The notes under the pieces: model-generated
What the model was told of the DNA's origin: nothing
Seen by the model: the letters and a program-made list of their open reading frames with translations, nothing else
Databases searched by the model: none
Translations under genes and position numbers: made by a program
NCBI GenBank assembly: GCA_039621445.1
Contig: CP154956.1
Span: forward strand, 68,022,452-68,086,451
Reading direction: 5' to 3'
From: Euglena gracilis
Lineage: Eukaryota; Euglenida; Euglenophyceae; Euglenales
Length of the DNA: 64,000 nucleotides
Part shown: positions 1 to 13,044 of the stretch, in pieces
Layout of the letters: each line of letters begins with the position of its first letter
How positions within the stretch are numbered: the stretch's first letter is position 1

Positions 1-469
1 TCTGGTCATGGGACGCAAGATTGAAGAAGGAGGAGAAGCTGCATGTTTGTGGCGCAGCACCCCTTGTTTGTCAGGCAAGAGAAGTGGAGCATCGGGTAGT
101 GCAGACCACTGCTTTTCTCGAAGCGAAGAACGCCAGTTCTCCCACCCAGTCCACTGCCCGAGGGTCCCCGGCAAATATGCAGCGGTCGATTGCAACCATT
201 CAGGTGTGGCGAAAATCTCTCATTTGCCTCCAGCCTGATGTCTCACAACACAAACACACGAAACCCTCCGAAACTCTGATGCGAAGGTGCAGCCCACAGT
301 TGTATTTTTTTTGCAAAAGTGTATCATTTACAACCGACCGCCTCCCAAGGCTTGTTTCCCTTGTTTTCCACTTCCCATTGGATTACTCTAACCCTCTAAT
401 CTATTTATCTACGATGTCAGGCAAATCTTTCGACGAAATCAACCAATTAAACGCCCAAAATAATTCGGT
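1..469. other. Unassigned left edge, possible exon remnant
   Basis: A plus-strand frame stays open from about 21 to 485, but its product resembles no family I recognise. Codon choice does not clearly separate it from chance. It could be an exon of a gene that starts outside the window. I see no clear splice pair. Confidence 0.2.
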
Positions 470-731
470 TGACCCCCCCAAATAAGATCCCTGCAAAATT
501 AGACCCCACTCAGGATTCCCCCTCCCAAAAAACACAAAATACACACCCATGAATGGGTCATTTTTTATTTTGTTTATTTTTTGCCCTCGTTTCACATGTT
601 AACATTTCCATTTTTCTCGAAAGTATAAAATCACAAATTTTCCAGCCTCTTTTTTGGATGCTTGAATTGGGATTTTCACCAACGCAAAAGGAGACCCGGG
701 TCTTATTTTGGGGGCTTTGGTTTGGTTTAAC
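470..731. mobile_element. C-tract TIR element, AAATAAGA tag
   Basis: The left end reads TTGACCCCCCC followed by AAATAAGAT. The right end reads GGGTCTTATTTTGGGGG and then GGTTTAA, so the two ends are imperfect inverted copies. The interior is AT-rich and has no coding sequence. It belongs to the same structural type as the copies at 24732, 27648, 39157 and 43339, each of which has its own tag after the C-tract. I saw no clear target duplication. Confidence 0.4.
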
Positions 732-942
732 TCCTCAATGCCGTTCCTGGTCTCAAAGGGGGATATGGTTGAGAATCTCATTTTGCATTTCTTGAGGGTA
801 TTGTGATGATTCTGCATGTTATGTTTTTTTCCCCACTGTCCTCTAAATGATCACGAGGGATTTATTATTCTGTTTTTATTCATTCTATTTTATATGTTTG
901 TTAGTTTGTTTAGGGTTAGGTCAGGTCAGGAGGGGGGGGGTG

Positions 943-1833
943 GGATATACTTTTCGGCGCCTTTGGCGCTGAAAATTTTTGAAAAAGGTGCTATTTTTAG
1001 CATTTTCACGATTTTCCGGCCATTTTCGGGGAAAATTGAGTGGGTCCCCCGGGGTCCCCCCGGGGGACCCCCCAGGGGGTGGGTGGGTGGGGAGGACCCC
1101 CCCTTCCCCCCAGTTTTTTTAAAAAAAACCCTGATTGGCGGAATTATGATTTTGTCGCCAAATATAAAGCCCCCCCAACATGAAGCCCGCCGAGAGTGCT
1201 CTTTTGTTGTGGCAAAATATGAATTTTTGCGTAAATATTACATTTTTTTTCACAAGAATGGCAACAATGGTGCACTTTTGCGAGAATTAAGGGGTGTACA
1301 ATTGAAATTTTGCTACAGAATTGCTATTTGACTGCAGTTGAAGGCCACCAAAGTTCATAGAGGCCACCAAAAAGTTTGATTTTTCCCAAGTATAAAGCCC
1401 CTCCCCAAGGTCTTCAAATCCTGACCAAATATAAAGCTGGGGAGATTTGTATTTGAGGGATTTTTCTGACAAACGTCATTTTGTGAATGTGTTTCATAAA
1501 CACTCTATTATCGAACCACCCGGTTGACGGTCCTCCAGGTCCTCAGCGAGAGGTTCTATGTTTTCGGGGGAGTTCAATATTTCATCGATTTGAAGTTTGC
1601 CGTTTGGTTTTCCAAATATTGCAGTGCATGTTTCCAACCGCACCAAGTGTCATGTTTTGGATCATTTTCAACCCTTCTTTTTCATTGCTGCAATTTGGAG
1701 AATGAAGAAATTAGGCTTGGGTAAGATGAAGGCTTTTCTTTTGAAGGGATTAAACAGTCTCTGTGTCACCCAGGGGAAAATTGATACCCGCAATTTTTCT
1801 GCAATTTCAGCGATTCTCCGCAATTTTCTGCAA
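943..1833 (+). repeat. Dispersed repeat, copy A (partner 25643-26529)
   Basis: This segment matches 25643-26529 almost throughout in the same orientation, with scattered substitutions and small indels. It begins at a GGATATACTTTTCGGCGCC motif containing a small hairpin (GGCGCC-TTT-GGCGC). It passes through a G/C-tract block and ends near CCGCAATTTTCTG. The open frames inside are not shared intact between the copies, so I treat it as non-coding. Confidence 0.75.
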
Positions 1834-2872
1834 AACATTTTTACTCTTTCCCAATTTTTCTGCATGAACCTGAGATGGAAGGCGACATTAGATCCGGCCA
1901 TTCCTTGAACGTTTGCAAGGGAACCCAGGTGCTTTTTGTTTTTTTGTTGCAAATTCGCCGAATTTTTGCCAAAATTTACAAATTTTGACAATCCTGGCAA
2001 TTTCTGGTCCTATTTTGGGTTTCTTTCCCCCGCAATTTCTGCCGGGAAATAATTTCGACCCAGAAAAATTCAGCATCCTGGACCAGATTTGACCTACAAA
2101 GTTTTCGTTGAATTTTTTTTGCCGGTTTTGCATTTTTCTCCCAAGACATTCCATATATCCAGAATCAGCATGTCCCCAAAATGGCAAAGATCATAGTTTG
2201 GTATTTTTTTATTGTAAAATGTGAGTAACGGCTCAAAACCCACATCTATGTTGCAAAATAACCGAATTTGAGAATTTTTTTGTCCCCTCCAGCAGAAGTG
2301 TATTAAATCCCAAACCCGATATTTTTGCAATTTTCCCCCAGTTTTCCCGCAGTTTTCCGCAATTTTTACGCAATTTTCTAACATCGATCCCCCCTGGGCA
2401 CCATGGTTTGGTTGTGTTCAGTGGTCAAATGAAAGATCAGCGTGAATTTTCCCCCCCAAAATTGTCCTTGCAAAAGGTGTGTCCCACACCCTGAGGGTCA
2501 ATTCAAATATACATGGGTTTCCTTGAAGATACAAAATTTCGTTACACTCTGTGAATATGCTGTTCAAAGGTTCAAAGTATTCGAGTTGCATCCCAGCCAT
2601 GGTCCACCAGAAACAGCCAGAAAGCCAATAATATACATTCGACCAGGGGTGCTACTTTATTGTGGAAGGGGGGAGTTTGCCTCCATCCCCCTTACTGTGA
2701 ACAGGTGAAAGGATCTGCCTCCAAGGCCCCGCCGCAGATGGTGGTGTTTGTCGTGCATCTGTTCTACGACCAAACCGTTGGGGACCTGGGATGGCTTGGA
2801 TGGAGGTCTGGGCCGCCTTCGTTTTGCCTCACATTCCCTCCAAGCTTTTGTGTTCCTGTGGCTCCCATCCAA
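1834..2872. other. AT-rich non-coding stretch
   Basis: Mostly T-rich sequence with repeated CAATTTTTC/GCAATTTTC words. A short segment near 1885-1935 reappears upstream of the second dispersed copy, near 25547-25600. The region 2640-2790 has higher GC and may include exon sequence of the following gene, but I could not fix a frame. Confidence 0.4.
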
Positions 2873-3036
2873 GCCATGCGGTGCGGCGCCAGGTTCTGGG
2901 ACAACTGGGGCCCGGGGCCGGAAGCGGGTTCGAGCTGTGCTCTGCATTCCCCAGCACAGTGCTCGTGGATGACCGCCTCACCCTCCAAGCGGCAGGGCTG
3001 GTCCCGACTGCCACTGTTCATATCAAATGGACCTGA
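2873..3036 (+). CDS. Putative last exon of a UBX-domain protein
   Basis: The frame ending at the TGA of 3034-3036 encodes a stretch that looks like the C-terminal half of a UBX (ubiquitin-like) domain. It has a short helix region, then FELCSAFPSTVL, an acidic DD turn, LTLQAAGLVPTATVHIKW and a stop a residue later. The pattern F-[EK]-L-x(3)-FP followed by D-x-x-TL-x-x-AGL-x-P-x-A-x-hhh is typical of UBX proteins, which act as cofactors of the AAA ATPase Cdc48/p97. The acceptor is probably the AG just before 2873, though the frame stays open further left. The first UBX strands should lie on an upstream exon that I could not place. The tandem duplication starts about 90 bases after the stop. The assignment rests on motif memory only. 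Confidence 0.45.
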
Positions 3037-3861
3037 CTGTTGATTGTATGTTGGTTTGTCTATGACACTGATTTGTCTATGTGTCCAGTACCTTGTGTTG
3101 CTCTGCGATCCCAACCCAGAGGCTTTTTTCAAACATGCTATTCTTCAAGTGCCACAGGTCATTTGTGACTGGATATCAAAACAATTCCTGAATTCCTTAA
3201 CCCCCCCAGGTTTGAGGTGCCGATTTTTTTATAAAAAAATACAAAAAATATTTGGAGCTTTGAAAATATTGGAAAGCCCCTTGCTGGGGAACCCATTTGT
3301 CCCGACCCCCACTCCCTGGGGGGGGGGGTTCGTTGGATTGCCCCCCTCCCTCCTCCAGGGGTCCAACGTCCCCGGTCGGATTTCACCACCAATTCCTTGA
3401 CTTGAAGAACCTCGCTGATCCACCAAACCTGATCCAAGGCCGGCGGGGTTCATGGGTTGGAGTGTTTATCACGTTAGCAGGCTTCTTTTTAACTCAGAAG
3501 ACCCTGGGGGGGGGGGTCCCGGGCCAGAGGCCCGGACAAGCGTTCTCGGTGTAAAGCACCAAACTTTTTTGGGAAATGAATTTAGACGGCCCGGTTTTGG
3601 GGGTCCCGTGCCGGACTGGGCTAGTGGGTCGGTGGGGACCCCCCTGGGGAGAATCCTGTTGGAAGCCCCAATTAGAAGCCCCTCTGGAATCCCACCAAAA
3701 TGTGTATGACACCCACCACTGAAGGAATTGGTGGCGATAACGGTGATGATAGTGATGCATGTGACGACTGAAGGTTTTTTTTTTTGGCTGTGCCTTTTCC
3801 CCTCCCCTGTTGTCCAGTTGGGGGTCCTAAGCAGGGCGGCCGGACAAAAAGGGGGTGGGGA

Positions 3862-4015
3862 CAGGCTTCTTTTTAAGTCAGAAGACCCCCCCAGGGGGGA
3901 GGGGGGGTGGGTGGGTAGGTGGGTCTGGGGCCAGACCCTGGAGGGGGTCCCGGGCCAGAGGCCCAGGTTTGGTTCACACCGAAAATTTTTTGGGAAGGTC
4001 TTCAAAAGAGGCCTG
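3862..4015. mobile_element. CAGG-TIR element (second copy near 8815-8968)
   Basis: The left end CAGGCTTCTTTTTAAG and the inverse of the right end, CAGGCCTCTTTTGAAG, agree at 14 of 16 positions. The flanking eight bases, GGTGGGGA and GGTGCGGT, are a degraded candidate target duplication (6 of 8). The interior is G/C tracts with a GGCCAGAGGCCC palindrome. The left TIR is identical to that of the intact element at 21141. Confidence 0.5.
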
Positions 4016-4202
4016 GGTGCGGTAATGATGGTGTGTTCTAGGGACCCAGGACTCAAAGAGGGAAGTTAGAACTTTGATACTAAAGTGCCCCAGAGGAGAT
4101 GACCCCAGAGCTCATGGGGCACACACACAGTATGTGTGGTTGTGTGTCCCAGATGCCCCAGGAACGATCTTTTGGCAGGTGAGACTGAGCCCAACATCAT
4201 AT

Positions 4203-4433
4203 CCCCCCCTAATAGAAGCATAACAGAAGGTCCGCTTATAGCGGACCGCCACCTCCGGTGGCGGGGGGTGGGCTTCTATTTGGATCATATTTTTTCGATT
4301 TTTGTTGGTTTCTTTTAGAATTCCCAAAATGGGGGTGTTCTTGTAGCGGACCGCCCCCTTTGGTGACGGGGGCGGTGCGCTTTAATTTGGACCCTGCGCT
4401 TGTAGCGGCCCCCAGCTTCTATTAGGGGGGGTT
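4203..4433. mobile_element. C-tract TIR element, TAATAGAAG tag (second copy near 9156-9386)
   Basis: Ends are CCCCCCTAATAGAAG on the left and CTTCTATTAGGGGGG on the right. Inside are several GC-rich hairpins built on AGCGGACCGCC and CACCTCCGGTGGCGG, with CTTCTATTTGG repeated. There is no coding sequence. Confidence 0.55.
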
Positions 4434-5710
4434 ACCACCCATTTCAGCTTTTGAAAAAGTGGAGGGGTTGTTTCAAGTTTGCCATATCGAGGAAGGCCAC
4501 CTACCACCTGCCTGAAAAAAAATACAAAAATTTTCAGGCTGGCCAGCAGAAAAATATACTGCACCATTTATTAAATGCTGGGGGTCAGTGGTATCGTATC
4601 TTGTTTGTTTGGCCGAAGGGGTTGAGGGGGTTTCCCCCTCCCCTGGGTGGATGGGCGGGGGACTCCCCCTCCCCCAGTTTTGAATATCCCTGAATCTGAC
4701 CCCCCCTCCAACCCCCAAATCGCCAATTTTCGGAAAAATGTCAAAAATGGCTTTTTTGATCAAAGTGGGGATGTGGCCCAGGGCCTCCGCCGTTTTTTTT
4801 TTTGGTGATTCCATCAATATGCTTCATGACTGATTTTTTTTAATTATTCATTAATTTCAAGTGACTGCATTTTTGTATCTCGTCCTCACAGCATTTTTTT
4901 CTTTTTGATGACGGCTCAGTTCAAAGTCGCTTTGTTAGCTATCGCTTCATCCATTGCAGTGGTGTGATGTGGTTGCATGCACTGCGTCCTTTTTATTTTA
5001 TTTACATTTGTTCTTCTTCCTCCCTAATTTTTGCTGTTTTCCTTTCCAGTATTTCACATTTATCTAATTGTTTTTGCCAGCTTGTAGTTTTGGACCAACA
5101 CAAGTGTGCTTTCTTTGTGTTTTTTCATTGTGGGAAATTGGTGTTTTTTGCTGTTTTTCCTGGTTTTTTTTATTTCTGCTGGGAAATTGGACCTTATTTT
5201 CCCACTGAGACCAAAATTTTTGTTGATTCCTTGAAAATATTATATAATATATAATATAATATATTATATATGTCAAAATATTAAACAGAAATTTGAAAAA
5301 TGCATTTTTTTGCTACCACGTTGCATATAGGATGAAATTTTTTTCCTGGAGGAGGTGAAAGGTTTTCCAAGTCCTCCGGCAGAAAGTGTACGAGATTCTG
5401 AAGGAATTTGCACATGCCAAAGGAATTTGCATTTTTTTGCATTTTTTGTTTATTTATTTATTTTTGTGCTTTTTTTGCATCGCATTTTTGAATCGCATTT
5501 TGAGGGCATGCTGCGTCCCCCCCATTCAGGAGGTTTTTCGGCTTTGTATTGCGGAGGGTCCAGACCCCTCCACAACAGTCAAATTATTACTTCTGAAACT
5601 TTTCTCCAATATCTTTTGGCTACATTTTTTCTTCTGATGTTGAACCCTGCCTTAGACCCTGGACCATAACTTCCTTCCCCTACCCGGGAGGTGGGGTCCA
5701 GGCACCTACG

Positions 5711-5864
5711 GCCGACCAGGGCCGACCAGGGCCGACCAGGGCCGACCAGGGCCGACTATGGTTTTCAGGACCTCTGTAGGTGGGGGTTCCGACCAGGGCT
5801 GACCAGGGCCGACCAGGGCCGACCAGGGCCGACCAGGGCCGACCAGGGCCGACCAGGGCCGACT
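5711..5864 (+). repeat. GCCGACCAGG tandem repeat
   Basis: Two clusters of the 10-base unit GCCGACCAGG (5711-5757 and 5790-5864) are separated by a 32-base spacer. A third cluster lies at 6420-6486. The second duplication copy holds the same clusters near 10667-10820 and 11377-11443. The 10-base period lets all three frames stay open, which explains the repetitive Arg/Pro/Gly translations. Confidence 0.9.
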
Positions 5865-8080
5865 TGCATGTGGTTGGCCGACTGAAGGGGAATGGATGAA
5901 GGAATTTGGCAGCTTTGCCTCAGGAACAAGCACCTCTGATGATGCTGGGCGACGCTGGGCGATGCAGGGTAGGGTGTTGCTGGGCGTTGCTGGGTGATGC
6001 TGGCATTTTTTTTGCATAGCTTGAAGAACTAAACCCATTTTCGGATAATTTTCTCACAAATCTCCAGTTTTACACCCATTTTGGCCATGATGGATCAGTT
6101 TTTGCTAATTTGGGGGGCTATTTGTCAGATTGGGCAAATATTGGGCTAATTTGGGTCAATCTGAGCATTTTTTATGGCATTTTGGCCATTTTGCGCCCTT
6201 TTGGTAATTTTGGGTCATTTTTCACAATTTTTTGGGGATATTGTTGGCGTTTTTGGGTCATTTTTGGTTATTCCTAGCCATGTTAGGTCATTTTGGTTGC
6301 TTTTGGGGAGCCAATGGAGGCCTTATGGGGCATTTCCTTTTGATCTTGGCGAGACAATTCAGAAAATCATTGCATCCCTTCACATTTTTTTCTGTGACGG
6401 ATACCCCCACCTATGGCCGACTATTTGCCGACCAGGGCCGACCAGGGCTGACCAGGGTCGACCAGGGCCGACCAGGGCCGACCAGAGCACCAAAATGGGA
6501 AGTGACCATAGGTGCCTGGTGGGGTCGACCCCTCCACCCATCACAGCACCCAGCAAGGAAAAATTCTTTCAACTTGGGAAAAATTCTTCCTATAATTCGG
6601 CGCCCCTGGAAGTACAGGAAGGCCTGGTGTGGGGGTCGGACCCCACCACCCACAGGGTGGGGGTGGGGGGTCGACCCCCCCCACCCCATCCATTGGGTTT
6701 TGGGGATTCCCGCACAGCTCTGATCAGGAGAATTCCAACTTCCCCTGTTTTCATTGATGTCCATTCATGAAACGCAAATCACAATCTACACGGTCTGGAC
6801 AGGGGACGTTCATTGGGAATATTATTGTATGGGGATTTGTATTGCTGAAAAAGACGGCAATCTAGACACTCCCGGCGCCCTCTTTTCATTGGGCAAGTGG
6901 GTTCATTACACTGTTGGTCATTCATGGACCCATATCCCATTTCAACCGAACCATGCCCTTTCTAATTTTATATAGTTCAATTAACGTTGTATCTTTGTAT
7001 TTATGGATATTAATACTTTGCCCCCCCCCCATCCCCCTCCCAGGGCAGAACGGGAATCGGCCAAACAGCCAGGGTGGTGGGTGGGGGGGGGTCGACCACC
7101 ACCCCCCCCCCCCACCCCCTGCATGGTGGGTGTGGGGGGGGGTCGACCACCCCACCACCTCTTCCCGTTTTTCTGGTGCACCCAAAAAGTTTACCAGGCG
7201 CTTTTGGTGCCGGGTGTATTTTGGACCCATTTTGGGACCCATGTGGGAGGTCCCCCCAAAATCCCCCAAAACCCCAAAACCCCAAAACCCCATTTTTTCC
7301 CACACCTTTTAAAATTTTCAGCATTTTCTCAAATTTTTGATATTGAGAGGTTTTTAAATAAAAAAAAAAGAAAATTATTTGAAAACCATTGAAAATCCAA
7401 AATATTTACAAGATAAAAAATGTCAGTAAAATTTTATTGTGCCAAAATTTGGTCCAATTTTTGTACCTTCATTTTTTTCACCCCTCCCCCCTCCTAATAA
7501 TTACCAATTTTTAAACCTGAAATTTTTGATTTTTTTTTGTGAAAGAAATGTGGTTTTCCATCAAAAAATCATGTATTTTGAGTTCATTTTTCAATCGGGG
7601 GGGGGGGTATTAACCGGTCGCCAAAGTCGGACCCTGTGGGGGGGGTATTATTTGGGGGGAGGGTTTACAGCATCATTTGCCATGCCCCCTCCCCATCGTT
7701 CCTATCTTGTGGGCACCTTTTGGGTCCATGGGAACAGTCAGGGTCCTTGAACCACCTCCCCCTGCCCTTACTGTTCCCATAGACCGATGTCTTGAGCACT
7801 TAATGAGCTTGAATTGCATTTCTCAGAAAACGATGAAGTTCAAAGTTATTTGGATGGATTCTCTGCCCGATTTCCTGCAATGCTCGTTGTGCTTGTAACA
7901 CCTGACGGCAGTGGGAAGCTATTGATATAAAAATAGGTGGAAGGGGGGGGCTGAATGGTTGGGAAGGAGCCTTTTTTTCGACCCAAGATGGTTCTCGTAA
8001 CTTAATGCCGCAAATGCGATATGTTTTTTTTATTTGGAACAGGGGAAGTAACTATGTTGAAAGTCTGGTTATTTTGGTGG

Positions 8081-11000
8081 TTTTCAAACATGCTATTCTT
8101 CAAGTGCCACAGGTCATTTGTGACTGGATATCAAAACAATTCCTGAATTCCTTAACCCCCCCAGGTTTGAGGTGCCGATTTTTTTATAAAAAAATACAAA
8201 AAATATTTGGAGCTTTGAAAATATTGGAAAACCCCTTGCTGGGGAACCCATTTGTCCCGACCCCCACTCCCTGGGGGGGGGGGTTCGTTGGATTGCCCCC
8301 CTCCCTCCTCCAGGGGTCCAACGTCCCCGGTCGGATTTCACCACCAATTCCTTGACTTGAAGAACCTCGCTGATCCACCAAACCTGATCCAAGGCCGGCG
8401 GGGTTCATGGGTTGGAGTGTTTATCACGTTAGCAGGCTTCTTTTTAACTCAGAAGACCCTGGGGGGGGGGTCCCGGGCCAGAGGCCCGGACAAGCGTTCT
8501 CGGTGTAAAGCACCAAACTTTTTTGGGAAATGAATTTAGACGGCCCGGTTTTGGGGGTCCCGTGCCGGACTGGGCTAGTGGGTCGGTGGGGACCCCCCTG
8601 GGGAGAATCCTGTTGGAAGCCCCAATTAGAAGCCCCTCTGGAATCCCACCAAAATGTGTATGACACCCACCACTGAAGGAATTGGTGGCGATAACGGTGA
8701 TGATAGTGATGCATGTGACGACTGAAGGTTTTTTTTTTGGCTGTGCCTTTTCCCCTCCCCTGTTGTCCAGTTGGGGGTCCTAAGCAGGGCGGCCGGACAA
8801 AAAGGGGGTGGGGACAGGCTTCTTTTTAAGTCAGAAGACCCCCCCAGGGGGGAGGGGGGGTGGGTGGGTAGGTGGGTCTGGGGCCAGACCCTGGAGGGGG
8901 TCCCGGGCCAGAGGCCCAGGTTTGGTTCACACCGAAAATTTTTTGGGAAGGTCTTCAAAAGAGGCCTGGGTGCGGTAATGATGGTGTGTTCTAGGGACCC
9001 AGGACTCAAAGAGGGAAGTTAGAACTTTGATACTAAAGTGCCCCAGAGGAGATGACCCCAGAGCTCATGGGGCACACACACAGTATGTGTGGTTGTGTGT
9101 CCCAGATGCCCCAGGAACGATCTTTTGGCAGGTGAGACTGAGCCCAACATCATATCCCCCCCTAATAGAAGCATAACAGAAGGTCCGCTTATAGCGGACC
9201 GCCACCTCCGGTGGCGGGGGGTGGGCTTCTATTTGGATCATATTTTTTCGATTTTTGTTGGTTTCTTTTAGAATTCCCAAAATGGGGGTGTTCTTGTAGC
9301 GGACCGCCCCCTTTGGTGACGGGGGCGGTGCGCTTTAATTTGGACCCTGCGCTTGTAGCGGCCCCCAGCTTCTATTAGGGGGGGTTACCACCCATTTCAG
9401 CTTTTGAAAAAGTGGAGGGGTTGTTTCAAGTTTGCCATATCGAGGAAGGCCACCTACCACCTGCCTGAAAAAAAATACAAAAATTTTCAGGCTGGCCAGC
9501 AGAAAAATATACTGCACCATTTATTAAATGCTGGGGGTCAGTGGTATCGTATCTTGTTTGTTTGGCCGAAGGGGTTGAGGGGGTTTCCCCCTCCCCTGGG
9601 TGGATGGGCGGGGGACTCCCCCTCCCCCAGTTTTGAATATCCCTGAATCTGACCCCCCCTCCAACCCCCAAATCGCCAATTTTCGGAAAAATGTCAAAAA
9701 TGGCTTTTTTGATCAAAGTGGGGATGTGGCCCAGGGCCTCCGCCGTTTTTTTTTTTTGGTGATTCCATCAATATGCTTCATGACTGATTTTTTTTAATTA
9801 TTCATTAATTTCAAGTGACTGCATTTTTGTATCTCGTCCTCACAGCATTTTTTTCTTTTTGATGACGGCTCAGTTCAAAGTCGCTTTGTTAGCTATCGCT
9901 TCATCCATTGCAGTGGTGTGATGTGGTTGCATGCACTGCGTCCTTTTTATTTTATTTACATTTGTTCTTCTTCCTCCCTAATTTTTGCTGTTTTCCTTTC
10001 CAGTATTTCACATTTATCTAATTGTTTTTGCCAGCTTGTAGTTTTGGACCAACACAAGTGTGCTTTCTTTGTGTTTTTTCATTGTGGGAAATTGGTGTTT
10101 TTTGCTGTTTTTCCTGGTTTTTTTTATTTCTGCTGGGAAATTGGACCTTATTTTCCCACTGAGACCAAAATTTTTGTTGATTCCTTGAAAATATTATATA
10201 ATATATAATATAATATATATTATATATGTCAAAATATTAAACAGAAATTTGAAAAATGCATTTTTTTGCTACCACGTTGCATATAGGATGAAATTTTTTT
10301 CCTGGAGGAGGTGAAAGGTTTTCCAAGTCCTCCGGCAGAAAGTGTACGAGATTCTGAAGGAATTTGCACATGCCAAAGGAATTTGCATTTTTTTGCATTT
10401 TTTGTTTATTTATTTATTTTTGTGCTTTTTTTGCATCGCATTTTTGAATCGCATTTTGAGGGCATGCTGCGTCCCCCCCATTCAGGAGGTTTTTCGGCTT
10501 TGTATTGCGGAGGGTCCAGACCCCTCCACAACAGTCAAATTATTACTTCTGAAACTTTTCTCCAATATCTTTTGGCTACATTTTTTCTTCTGATGTTGAA
10601 CCCTGCCTTAGACCCTGGACCATAACTTCCTTCCCCTACCCGGGAGGTGGGGTCCAGGCACCTACGGCCGACCAGGGCCGACCAGGGCCGACCAGGGCCG
10701 ACCAGGGCCGACTATGGTTTTCAGGACCTCTGTAGGTGGGGGTTCCGACCAGGGCTGACCAGGGCCGACCAGGGCCGACCAGGGCCGACCAGGGCCGACC
10801 AGGGCCGACCAGGGCCGACTTGCATGTGGTTGGCCGACTGAAGGGGAATGGATGAAGGAATTTGGCAGCTTTGCCTCAGGAACAAGCACCTCTGATGATG
10901 CTGGGCGACGCTGGGCGATGCAGGGTAGGGTGTTGCTGGGCGTTGCTGGGTGATGCTGGCATTTTTTTTTGCATAGCTTGAAGAACTAAACCCATTTTCG

Positions 11001-13044
11001 GATAATTTTCTCACAAATCTCCAGTTTTACACCCATTTTGGCCATGATGGATCAGTTTTTGCTAATTTGGGGGGCTATTTGTCAGATTGGGCAAATATTG
11101 GGCTAATTTGGGTCAATCTGAGCATTTTTTATGGCATTTTGGCCATTTTGCGCCCTTTTGGTAATTTTGGGTCATTTTTCACAATTTTTTGGGGATATTG
11201 TTGGCGTTTTTGGGTCATTTTTGGTTATTCCTAGCCATGTTAGGTCATTTTGGTTGCTTTTGGGGAGCCAATGGAGGCCTTATGGGGCATTTCCTTTTGA
11301 TCTTGGCGAGACAATTCAGAAAATCATTGCATCCCTTCACATTTTTTTCTGTGACGGATACCCCCACCTATGGCCGACTATTTGCCGACCAGGGCCGACC
11401 AGGGCTGACCAGGGTCGACCAGGGCCGACCAGGGCCGACCAGAGCACCAAAATGGGAAGTGACCATAGGTGCCTGGTGGGGTCGACCCCTCCACCCATCA
11501 CAGCACCCAGCAAGGAAAAATTCTTTCAACTTGGGAAAAATTCTTCCTATAATTCGGCGCCCCTGGAAGTACAGGAAGGCCTGGTGTGGGGGTCGGACCC
11601 CACCACCCACAGGGTGGGGGTGGGGGGTCGACCCCCCCCACCCCATCCATTGGGTTTTGGGGATTCCCGCACAGCTCTGATCAGGAGAATTCCAACTTCC
11701 CCTGTTTTCATTGATGTCCATTCATGAAACGCAAATCACAATCTACACGGTCTGGACAGGGGACGTTCATTGGGAATATTATTGTATGGGGATTTGTATT
11801 GCTGAAAAAGACGGCAATCTAGACACTCCCGGCGCCCTCTTTTCATTGGGCAAGTGGGTTCATTACACTGTTGGTCATTCATGGACCCATATCCCATTTC
11901 AACCGAACCATGCCCTTTCTAATTTTATATAGTTCAATTAACGTTGTATCTTTGTATTTATGGATATTAATACTTTGCCCCCCCCCCATCCCCCTCCCAG
12001 GGCAGAACGGGAATCGGCCAAACAGCCAGGGTGGTGGGTGGGGGGGGGGGTCGACCACCACCCCCCCCCCACCCCCTGCATGGTGGGTGTGGGGGGGGGT
12101 CGACCACCCCACCACCTCTTCCCGTTTTTCTGGTGCACCCAAAAAGTTTACCAGGCGCTTTTGGTGCCGGGTGTATTTTGGACCCATTTTGGGACCCATG
12201 TGGGAGGTCCCCCCAAAATCCCCCAAAACCCCAAAACCCCAAAACCCCATTTTTTCCCACACCTTTTAAAATTTTCAGCATTTTCTCAAATTTTTGATAT
12301 TGAGAGGTTTTTAAATAAAAAAAAAAGAAAATTATTTGAAAACCATTGAAAATCCAAAATATTTACAAGATAAAAAATGTCAGTAAAATTTTATTGTGCC
12401 AAAATTTGGTCCAATTTTTGTACCTTCATTTTTTTCACCCCTCCCCCCTCCTAATAATTACCAATTTTTAAACCTGAAATTTTTGATTTTTTTTTGTGAA
12501 AGAAATGTGGTTTTCCATCAAAAAATCATGTATTTTGAGTTCATTTTTCAATCGGGGGGGGGGTATTAACCGGTCGCCAAAGTCGGACCCTGTGGGGGGG
12601 GTATTATTTGGGGGGAGGGTTTACAGCATCATTTGCCATGCCCCCTCCCCATCGTTCCTATCTTGTGGGCACCTTTTGGGTCCATGGGAACAGTCAGGGT
12701 CCTTGAACCACCTCCCCCTGCCCTTACTGTTCCCATAGACCGATGTCTTGAGCACTTAATGAGCTTGAATTGCATTTCTCAGAAAACGATGAAGTTCAAA
12801 GTTATTTGGATGGATTCTCTGCCCGATTTCCTGCAATGCTCGTTGTGCTTGTAACACCTGACGGCAGTGGGAAGCTATTGATATAAAAATAGGTGGAAGG
12901 GGGGGGCTGAATGGTTGGGAAGGAGCCTTTTTTTCGACCCAAGATGGTTCTCGTAACTTAATGCCGCAAATGCGATATGTTTTTTTTATTTGGAACAGGG
13001 GAAGTAACTATGTTGAAAGTCTGGTTATTTTGGTGGTTTTCAAA
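8081..13044 (+). repeat. Tandem segmental duplication, copy 2
   Basis: Direct head-to-tail copy of the preceding unit. It ends at TTTTCAAA, after which the sequence turns unique (TCATGAGACC). All subfeatures of copy 1 recur about 4,953-4,957 bases further on. The near identity implies a recent event, or possibly an assembly artefact such as retained alleles placed in tandem. Confidence 0.93.

Larger units (their letters stand above)
3127..8080 (+). repeat. Tandem segmental duplication, copy 1
   Basis: The unit starts at TTTTCAAACATGC and runs to the same word at 8081. Copies 1 and 2 are offset by about 4,955 bases and nearly identical. The differences I saw are mainly homopolymer lengths, for example in the G/C runs near 7080 and an AT repeat near 5255, plus rare substitutions such as one near 3278. 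The junctions share the microhomology TTTTCAAA. Contents are G/C-tract TIR elements, a GCCGACCAGG tandem repeat and T-rich filler. No convincing exon was found. Confidence 0.93.

Noticed and set aside
5691-6038. Arg/Pro/Gly/Trp-rich frames over the GCCGACCAGG array
   Set aside because: Translation of a 10-base tandem repeat; the same is seen on both strands.
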